From Verrucomicrobiales bacterium (GTDB lineage: Bacteria > Verrucomicrobiota > Verrucomicrobiia > Verrucomicrobiales > V1-33), in NCBI GenBank assembly GCA_023253575.1, contig JALRGB010000102.1, forward strand, positions 1 through 12,431: a DNA stretch of 12,431 nt, written 5' to 3'. A program made the position numbers and the translations under genes. The notes beneath the pieces were generated by a model that had not been told where the DNA came from, did no database searches, and saw only the letters and a program-made list of their open reading frames with translations. Of the stretch, positions 7,012 to 12,431 are shown piece after piece (the stretch's first letter is position 1; every line of letters starts with the position of its first letter).

Positions 7012-9789
7012 TCATTTCGGCTTCGTGATGGCAGTGCCGAGTTTCTCTGGCTTGAGCAATTCCAGCCCCGAGGCGGCGTGGTAACCGTGAATCTCCTTCA
7101 CATCGAGCTTGCGCATGAAATCGATCGCTTCCGCCGTGATGACTTGACCAGGAACCATGATGGGAAAACCCGGAGGATACGGAATGACAAACCTAGCCGA
7201 CACCGCCTGACCGCGCTGCACCAAGTCGTCGATCTCCTTGGAATTCAGTTTCACATGCGTGCAGTTCTCCGCGTCATAGGCGAGAAAGAACGGCGTACGC
7301 ATGTCCCCTTCATTGGTTTTGCTCTTCGGGTGATCGCGAAAGTTGTCGTGGAAGCGGCTGAAGTTGGGTAAATCGGGCACATCAGTGACCAAACTCTGCA
7401 CCCGCGCGTCGAACGCCGCTTTCTCGTGGAAATCCTTCGCCAACTTGTGGTCGAGTTCCCGTGAAATGTCCGCCAGCACCTTGATCAGGTAAGCAATGTC
7501 GCTGCGGGTATTGTTGATGTTGGTCTGTAACAGCACGCTGTTCCGCGACGTCTTGTTCATCTGAATGTCAAACTTGCTTGCCAAGACCGCCTTGAACGCG
7601 GTGCCGTCGAAACCGGCCGAACCGCACAGCAGGGTGAGACGGGTCGGATCAAGAACGAATTCGTCGGTCGCCCACGCGTCGTAAATCGTCTTCCAACTCA
7701 CCCCTTCCGCATGAAAGTCCTCAAAGCCACTGGCCCGATGCTGGGCCGGTACCATCTGCGCGTTCGTAGCAATACGAAAGTATCTCGATATGAGTGGGTT
7801 CTGGTTCACCTCGCGGCGTAGCACCAGAGAAAGCTCAATGGAGCGGCCCACCAGTTCATACCCTTCTAGTTCCGCCTGCCGTCGGGCCACGTCTAGGGAG
7901 GCAATCAGCTGGAGATTGGGCGATGTGCTGGTGTGCGTGAAAAAGGCCTCCTTAAAGGTCGCTTCCGTACTTTCCCAGCAGTCGTCGTTGACCATGATGT
8001 ACGAACCCTGACGAAAACATGACAATGACTTATGGGTCGAAGTAGTCGCGTAAACCCGCAGCTTAACCGCATCGGGGTCGGGTAGCAGATGCACGTCAAG
8101 CAGCTTCGTATCAGCGGGATCGATCTCGCCATGTTTCTTTTTAAACTCGCCATATTCAGCGCGGTAGGCCTCAGAAGCGAATTTCTCCCGCAGGATCTCG
8201 CAGGCCCCCATGGCCGAACGCATACGATGAAATGGAGAAAATCGATTGTAAGCATACCACGCCTCGTCCCAGAGAAAAACAATGTCCGGTTTGATAGCCA
8301 GAACTTCCTCCATAAACCGCTGCACATTGTAAATATGGCCGTCGAAGGTACAGTTGGTGAGCAATAACATGCGCACCCGATGGAGTTTTCCTTCCGCTTT
8401 CAAATCAAGCAACGCTTTTTTAATCGTCTTCAGCGGCACCGCACCGTACATCGAATATTCCGTCAGTGGATAGGCTTCGACATAAAGTGGCTGGCCACCA
8501 CAAAGAACGAGGCCGTAGTGATGGGACTTGTGGCAGTTGCGGTCGACCAGCACGATGTCGCCCGGCCGCACAAGCGCTTGAACGGCAATCTTATTGGAGG
8601 TTGAGGTGCCGTTGGTCCCGAAGAACAACTGCTGGCAGCCAAAGGCCCGCGCCGCCTTTTCTTGCGCCTTCTTAATGTTTCCAGTCGGCTCGAGCAACGA
8701 ATCCAGACCGCCGGTCGTCGCCGAAGATTCCGCGAGGAAAATATTGGCCCCGTAAAAGTGGCCAAAATCACGGATCCAATGGGAATTGAAGACCGATTTA
8801 CCGCGGGCAACCGGCAACGCATGAAAGGTGCCAACCGGCCGCCGCGCATATTCTTTCAAATTATTGAAATAAGGCGTATCATACCGCTGGTCCACTCCCT
8901 CCAACAAGGCGAGATGAATCTCCATCAGGTCCTCAATTCCGTAGAAAATACGCCTTATGTTTCTGACGTTCAATTGACTGGCAACTTTTTCGACTGCGCT
9001 GTCGACGATGAGATACACATCCAGCTCCGGCCGGACTTTTCCAATGGCGCGGGCCAAGGCCACCCCGTAATCCTTGGGCTCAAGCGAGCCCTGCTCGATC
9101 GACAGATGTTGCTCCAGATAACTGCGGAGGTTTACGGCTTCAAAATGCGAACGAAATCGGAAATTGTCCCGAATAACGACGGCCTGCACGTCCGCATTTA
9201 AGAATGCTCCCAATACACCTTCTTCAAAACTGGGCACAGTGACAGTCTCATAGACGAACGGATCTTCCGGTCGCCGGAGCTGCCGCAACTCGGCCCGCCC
9301 TTGGCGAATCTGTTCAGGAGTCGGATCATCGCTAACGATCAGAACCTCAAAGTAGGGTTTGGTCAGGTCGCCGGCGTCAAAGTAGTCCTTCAGAAGACGC
9401 TCATGGCCTCCCGACTCCCCCTCCTCGCCCTGTTTCCAAGCGTTGGCAGACCGACGATAAGACCCGGTGATGATCGCCTTGGCGATGCGGGTCGCGAGCA
9501 GGGACACAGCCGAGTAATCCTCCCGGCTCAGCGCCTCCTGCAATGCCCCCATTAAGGTTTCGCCAGGATAGGCATGAAAGGTTTCAAGGTCGGTGAGAGG
9601 CGCTAGCAGAGCGGTCAGTCGGCTGAGCGACTCCGCGCCCGGTGCGCCGAAGGCGGATTGGGCGACGATGGCCTGGGCCGTGTGCGCCAACTCCTGCCAG
9701 CGGTCACAACGGGCCTCGCCAGCGCTGAACATGCCGGTTGTGTATGGCGAAGACTGAGGTTTGACGGTCTTGATGATTTGTTTGGACAT
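7012..9789 (-). CDS. PLP-dependent Orn/Lys/Arg-type amino-acid decarboxylase
   Basis: A 925-residue cytoplasmic enzyme expected to convert an amino acid to its amine plus CO2, consuming a proton. The first 145 residues or so have no clear match, then a wing-like segment (about 147-205, FEVLIVSDD) leads into the fold-type I PLP domain. Visible there are EPTGNI (about 367), GTNGTSTS (391-398), NCHKSHH (about 418-424, the ring-stacking His), WDEAW with Asp508, and STHKSLSCF with Schiff-base Lys587. The C-terminal domain carries YPPGFPIMVPG (871-881). It is far longer than CadA or AdiA (about 715-755) and closer to the roughly 947-residue mycobacterial homologue. About 60 charged residues are inserted between WDEAW and the Lys motif. 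A GTG at 9837 would add 16 residues; ATG 9789 is preferred because the extension is poor in family features. Substrate (Arg, Lys, Orn or Asp-like) cannot be fixed; the OprD neighbour favours a basic amino acid. Confidence 0.9.
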   Translation of the reverse strand: MSKQIIKTVKPQSSPYTTGMFSAGEARCDRWQELAHTAQAIVAQSAFGAPGAESLSRLTALLAPLTDLETFHAYPGETLMGALQEALSREDYSAVSLLATRIAKAIITGSYRRSANAWKQGEEGESGGHERLLKDYFDAGDLTKPYFEVLIVSDDPTPEQIRQGRAELRQLRRPEDPFVYETVTVPSFEEGVLGAFLNADVQAVVIRDNFRFRSHFEAVNLRSYLEQHLSIEQGSLEPKDYGVALARAIGKVRPELDVYLIVDSAVEKVASQLNVRNIRRIFYGIEDLMEIHLALLEGVDQRYDTPYFNNLKEYARRPVGTFHALPVARGKSVFNSHWIRDFGHFYGANIFLAESSATTGGLDSLLEPTGNIKKAQEKAARAFGCQQLFFGTNGTSTSNKIAVQALVRPGDIVLVDRNCHKSHHYGLVLCGGQPLYVEAYPLTEYSMYGAVPLKTIKKALLDLKAEGKLHRVRMLLLTNCTFDGHIYNVQRFMEEVLAIKPDIVFLWDEAWYAYNRFSPFHRMRSAMGACEILREKFASEAYRAEYGEFKKKHGEIDPADTKLLDVHLLPDPDAVKLRVYATTSTHKSLSCFRQGSYIMVNDDCWESTEATFKEAFFTHTSTSPNLQLIASLDVARRQAELEGYELVGRSIELSLVLRREVNQNPLISRYFRIATNAQMVPAQHRASGFEDFHAEGVSWKTIYDAWATDEFVLDPTRLTLLCGSAGFDGTAFKAVLASKFDIQMNKTSRNSVLLQTNINNTRSDIAYLIKVLADISRELDHKLAKDFHEKAAFDARVQSLVTDVPDLPNFSRFHDNFRDHPKSKTNEGDMRTPFFLAYDAENCTHVKLNSKEIDDLVQRGQAVSARFVIPYPPGFPIMVPGQVITAEAIDFMRKLDVKEIHGYHAASGLELLKPEKLGTAITKPK

Positions 9790-9837
9790 AGGGTCAATAG
9801 GGAGAGAGGAGGAAAGAAAAAGCACAGCCCGGGTCAC

Positions 9838-10239
9838 TCAGCGGATTAACGCAGGCAGGCCCGTCGTGACGGCACAGACTTCATGACTCACGCGCACCAG
9901 CGGGGTTTCGTTGACTAGCGTGGGCCGATCGTCGTCATCGATGAACCCACGCGCCCAAGCTTCGTTCCCCCGTCCACAACATCCGGTGAGAACTACAATC
10001 GCCAGAGATGGACGCGGCGATGCCATCCTCTCAAGTTTCCCAGATCCGGAGGCCCCAGCCACGCGCAAGTCCGAGCCCAAGCCACCCAGAGGCCCACTCT
10101 GCACAGTTGCCAGAAAATCCGGCCTCGCCCCGAACACGACAACATTCTCCACCCATTCATCAAACAACCAGCTAATCATCAATTCCCTACCTAGCCCAGT
10201 ATTCGGAATAGCCGGAATGATTGTCTGGTTCTTCGCCAT
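9838..10239 (-). CDS. Hypothetical 133-residue protein, doubtful
   Basis: A frame of 133 codons lies between the sulfatase unit and the decarboxylase gene. It is not recognised as any family. The first residues are MAKNQTIIPAIPNTGLGREL, followed by a tryptophan- and acid-containing segment (SWLFDEWVENVVVFGARPDF), a Gly/Ser-rich middle, VVLTGCCGRGNEAW, an FIDDDD patch and the end TTGLPALIR. Support: a good promoter ends six bases before its ATG, its third-position GC is mildly raised, and the opposite-strand frame reads like a Ser/Pro/Arg-rich shadow. Against: no homologue known to me, no Shine-Dalgarno site, and only moderate codon bias. It shares a frame with the decarboxylase and is divided from its extended GTG start only by TGA. 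If not a gene, this 474-base stretch is a long leader for the decarboxylase mRNA. Confidence 0.38.
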   Translation of the reverse strand: MAKNQTIIPAIPNTGLGRELMISWLFDEWVENVVVFGARPDFLATVQSGPLGGLGSDLRVAGASGSGKLERMASPRPSLAIVVLTGCCGRGNEAWARGFIDDDDRPTLVNETPLVRVSHEVCAVTTGLPALIR

Positions 10240-10245
10240 GACACT

Positions 10246-10274
10246 ATTATGCCGCGAGGAAACTCCGCCGTGAA
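10246..10274 (-). promoter_or_regulatory. Sigma70-like promoter for the decarboxylase-exchanger unit
   Basis: On the minus strand TTCACG (10274-10269, four of six matches to TTGACA) is followed after exactly 17 bases by CATAAT (10251-10246, five of six matches to TATAAT). Six bases then lead to the ATG at 10239, so transcription would begin at or beside that codon. It lies just downstream of the hairpin closing the sulfatase unit, the expected place for the promoter of the decarboxylase operon. Function is inferred from the match and position. Confidence 0.5.
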
Positions 10275-10290
10275 TTGCACCTTTGTTAAA

Positions 10291-10305
10291 CGCGAGTCCC
10301 TCGCG
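10291..10305 (-). terminator. Possible terminator of the sulfatase unit
   Basis: A perfect 6-bp stem (CGCGAG / CTCGCG) with a 3-base loop lies six bases after the stop of the 45-residue ORF. On the minus strand it is followed by TTTAAC, only three T residues, so it would be a weak intrinsic terminator. Its position between the sulfatase unit and the promoter at 10246-10274 supports the role. Confidence 0.35.
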
Positions 10306-10311
10306 CCGTCG

Positions 10312-10449
10312 TTATCCCTCGTGCTTCTCCATCTTGGGCTCGCCCAGAAAAGGTTGGAGATCACCTTCCGGAGCGAATTCGGCGGCAAACGCTAAACCAC
10401 AGGCAGCCAACAGTGAGAGGGTGATGAGGGTGATGCTTCCTGTTTTCAT
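10312..10449 (-). CDS. Small secreted protein or lipoprotein, 45 residues
   Basis: A 45-codon frame starts 39 bases after the sulfatase stop on the same strand. The N-terminus has Lys2, a hydrophobic core (about 6-16) and two possible processing sites. Leu-Ala-Ala-Cys17 fits a lipobox for signal peptidase II, and Ala-Phe-Ala-Ala (20-23) fits signal peptidase I. Only about 22-28 residues would remain (EFAPEGDLQPFLGEPKMEKHEG), rich in acid, proline and charged residues. The textbook signal-peptide layout makes translation more believable than length alone would. Function is unknown. It may be a tiny exported peptide co-expressed with the sulfatase, or the remnant of a truncated secreted protein. 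No clear Shine-Dalgarno site precedes the ATG. Confidence 0.5.
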   Translation of the reverse strand: MKTGSITLITLSLLAACGLAFAAEFAPEGDLQPFLGEPKMEKHEG

Positions 10450-10488
10450 GAGGTGTTGTCAGTTGCGAAAAAGTGACCTCGGCAGTTT

Positions 10489-12243
10489 CTACTTCGCGCC
10501 TCCTTTAAGCGGCCACGGCTGCACGCCAACACGATCTGCCCACGCTTGCCATTTACCCACCAGCTCCTTGAGCTTCTCCGGGTGCGTGGCGGCGAGATCG
10601 TGGAGTTCCGTGCGATCGGCCTCCATATCGTAGAGTTCCCACTTCGTGGATTGGTTGGCCCGATACTCGGTGACGATCTTCCATTTACCGTCGCGCAAAG
10701 CACTGTTCCCGTGGTGCTCCCAAGCGAGCGGGGCGGTACGCGGTAAGTCCCGACCGACAAAGGCGGGCACAAGGCTGACGCCTTCCATCGGTTGGATACT
10801 TTCTTCTTTGAACTCCTTTGGATACGACGCCCCAGACACGCTCACGCAGGTCGCCATCAGGTCGATAAGATGCGCAGGAGAGCTGACCACAGCGTTGCGC
10901 CGCGCCGCCGGAATACCAGCGGGCCAATGGACGATGAACGGCGTGCTGATGCCGCCTTCCAGACCATAATGCTTGTAACCGCGAAACGGGGTGTTCGACA
11001 CATTGGCCCAGTCACGGCCATAGGCGACGTAAGTATCACCGGCACCGGGAACCACGCCCGGACCCGTCAATACCGGACGGCCATCGCGCGTCTGCATCGG
11101 TGGCCAAATGTTGGTTTGGAGTTCGTCCGGCCCCAGAGGCGAAAAAACCTTGTCCTTAATGTCGTCCGCATTGGAATTTCGACCCAATCCCTCGGCGCAC
11201 CCCCCGTTGTCCTGCAAATACACAAACAACGTGTTCTCAAGGCGCCCCTGCCGTTTCAACTCAGCGACGATGCGCCCAATGCCGCGATCCATGGACTCCA
11301 CCATCGCGGCATAGACCTCCATGCATTGCATTTCCCACTCCCTGTTTTTCACGCTGTCCCACTTGCCTACAGTGGAGGACATTTCCCAGCGGGGATCGAG
11401 CACGCCGAGTTCGCGCGCCCGTGTGAACCGGGCCTGGCGGATGGCGTCGTAGCCAGCTTCATAGCGACCCTTGGCGCGGGCGATGTCGTCCGGCAGCGCC
11501 TGCATGGGCCAGTGGGCACTGGTGTAAGCGACGTAAAGGAAGAGCGGTTTCTGCCCATGTTCCCCGGCGTGATCCTCCATGAACTTCACCGCGTTGTCGC
11601 TGATGGCATCCGTGTAATAAAACCGCCGGGGCTTGTATTCCGGATCGTTGACCGGTGTGATGAACTGATTGTCGCGGCAAAGCGTGGCCGGATCATAGAA
11701 ACTGCCCGCACCGGTGATCGTGCCGTAAAAACGGTCGAATCCGCGCTGGACGGGCCAGTTGGCATTATCCGACTCGGGGCCCCTAGCCGAGGTGACATGC
11801 CACTTGCCACACATGTAGGTGCGATAACCGGCAGGCCGCAGCACTTCGGCCACCGTGACCGCATTTCTGCTCAACTCACCCCGGTAGGCATCGAAGCCGG
11901 AGTCGCCTTCCATCAAGCCGATGCCCGCCTGATGCGCATACACGCCGGTGAGCAACGCCGCGCGGGTGGGACAACAGCGCGCACCATTGTAGAACTGGGT
12001 GAAGCGCAGGCCGTTCTTCGCCAGAGAGTCAAGACTCGGCGTGGGTATTTCCGAGCCGTAGCAGCCGATGTCCGAGTATCCCATATCGTCAGCAAGAATG
12101 ATCACCACATTCGGAGGCGCCGCAGCCCGCGCGACGGTGGCGATCAAGAACGCCAGCGCGAACAAAAGAAGCCCACAAAATCGCCACAGGGCCAGAAGAG
12201 ACGAGAGCCATTTAATGACCGGAGTGAGCTGAGACATTTTCAT
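10489..12243 (-). CDS. Secreted or membrane-anchored arylsulfatase
   Basis: A 584-residue sulfatase that would hydrolyse sulfate esters in the periplasm or outside. A hydrophobic segment (about 22-40, ending ARAAA) is a signal peptide or anchor. The catalytic domain starts at PNVVIILADDMGYSD with metal ligands Asp52 and Asp53. The sulfatase motif Cys90-Cys-Pro-Thr-Arg94 supplies the cysteine that is oxidised to formylglycine, followed by AALLTG. Further active-site positions are CGKWH (145-149), AHWP with His244, LQDNGG with Asp345-Asn346, and GYKHYGLEGG with Lys424. The C-terminal subdomain has KWELYDMEADRTELHDLA (534-551), usual in this family. All key residues are present, so the enzyme looks intact. 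Oxidation would need a maturase (FGE or anaerobic type) not present here. ATG 12243 and ATG 12237 are both possible starts. The substrate is not predictable; family S1 is likely. Confidence 0.93.
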   Translation of the reverse strand: MKMSQLTPVIKWLSSLLALWRFCGLLLFALAFLIATVARAAAPPNVVIILADDMGYSDIGCYGSEIPTPSLDSLAKNGLRFTQFYNGARCCPTRAALLTGVYAHQAGIGLMEGDSGFDAYRGELSRNAVTVAEVLRPAGYRTYMCGKWHVTSARGPESDNANWPVQRGFDRFYGTITGAGSFYDPATLCRDNQFITPVNDPEYKPRRFYYTDAISDNAVKFMEDHAGEHGQKPLFLYVAYTSAHWPMQALPDDIARAKGRYEAGYDAIRQARFTRARELGVLDPRWEMSSTVGKWDSVKNREWEMQCMEVYAAMVESMDRGIGRIVAELKRQGRLENTLFVYLQDNGGCAEGLGRNSNADDIKDKVFSPLGPDELQTNIWPPMQTRDGRPVLTGPGVVPGAGDTYVAYGRDWANVSNTPFRGYKHYGLEGGISTPFIVHWPAGIPAARRNAVVSSPAHLIDLMATCVSVSGASYPKEFKEESIQPMEGVSLVPAFVGRDLPRTAPLAWEHHGNSALRDGKWKIVTEYRANQSTKWELYDMEADRTELHDLAATHPEKLKELVGKWQAWADRVGVQPWPLKGGAK

Positions 12244-12343
12244 CGGTGAGGAATGGGCAGAAGATCCGGACGTACCCCCTAAGCTGCAGGAATGTCGTCA
12301 CTGGGCAACAAGATCATGCGCCCCACCAGCTCCCCCCTGGGAA

Positions 12344-12363
12344 CGCCAAGCCCCAGCTTGGCG
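12344..12363. repeat. Perfect 8-bp palindrome, REP-like or terminator
   Basis: CGCCAAGC and GCTTGGCG face each other across the four-base loop CCCA, about 100 bases upstream of the sulfatase start. No T run follows on either strand, so intrinsic termination is doubtful. A GC-rich intergenic palindrome of this form could be one copy of a repetitive extragenic element. The remaining sequence of 12244-12431 shows no gene and no convincing promoter to my eye. Confidence 0.4.
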
Positions 12364-12431
12364 CGTCGGAGAAAAACACCAATCGAGAGCTCCGCCCTCC
12401 CAAAACTTACACCCCCCTTCTCCCCACCGCC

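Noticed and set aside
9790..9837. GTG start at 9837 for the decarboxylase
   Set aside because: It adds 16 residues coded by a CT-rich tract with no ribosome site; the ATG at 9789 is more natural, though the GTG is not excluded.
9838..9840. TGA between the 133-codon ORF and the decarboxylase as a selenocysteine codon
   Set aside because: No conserved context, no visible SECIS-like structure after it, and the decarboxylase family does not use Sec there. An ordinary stop is simpler.
10792..12249. A 485-codon open frame on the plus strand
   Set aside because: It lies antisense to the sulfatase, whose catalytic motifs are all intact. The plus-strand product is Arg/His-rich without family features, as expected for a shadow frame.
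1..12431. Search for tRNA, rRNA, CRISPR array, insertion sequence or phage genes
   Set aside because: No cloverleaf, regularly spaced repeats, terminal inverted repeats or transposase/integrase motifs were seen by eye.

Overview
All convincing genes in this window lie on the minus strand, so the biological order runs from high to low coordinates. The DNA is moderately GC-rich. It encodes an OprD-type outer-membrane porin, lipoprotein-like signal sequences and an inner-membrane HlyD adaptor, so the host is Gram-negative. A formylglycine sulfatase of the CCPTR type and mostly weak Shine-Dalgarno sites would suit a Verrucomicrobiota/PVC-type bacterium, but that placement is inference; the window contains no rRNA or other marker gene.

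Layout in transcription order: (1) 12243-10489, a secreted or membrane-anchored arylsulfatase, followed 39 bases later by a 45-residue signal-peptide ORF (10449-10312) and a small hairpin (10291-10305) that may end this unit. (2) A sigma70-like promoter (10246-10274) sits exactly in front of an unrecognised 133-codon ORF (10239-9838). Next come a large PLP-dependent Orn/Lys/Arg-type decarboxylase (9789-7012), an AspT-family exchanger (6943-5261), an OprD-family porin (5238-3772) and a second AspT-family exchanger (3694-2012). A 51-codon ORF (1987-1832) lies just beyond. (3) A second promoter of the same design (1799-1827) sits directly before the ATG of a YiaW/DUF3302 membrane protein (1793-1287). 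That gene is translationally coupled to a YiaV-type HlyD adaptor (1287-103), which is followed by the first 25 codons of a lipoprotein running off the left edge.

The central block reads as an amino-acid decarboxylation and antiport module. The porin would admit a substrate, probably a basic amino acid, across the outer membrane. The decarboxylase would consume a cytoplasmic proton, and one or both AspT-family exchangers would swap product for substrate at the inner membrane. Such cycles give acid resistance and/or proton motive force. Unusual points are the use of two AspT-type exchangers instead of an APC-type antiporter (AdiC, CadB, PotE), the inclusion of a dedicated porin, the very long decarboxylase, and the adjoining YiaW-YiaV envelope genes. 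Substrate identity cannot be read from sequence alone. The two mapped promoters would give leaderless or near-leaderless mRNAs. No tRNA, rRNA, CRISPR array, insertion sequence or integrase was seen.
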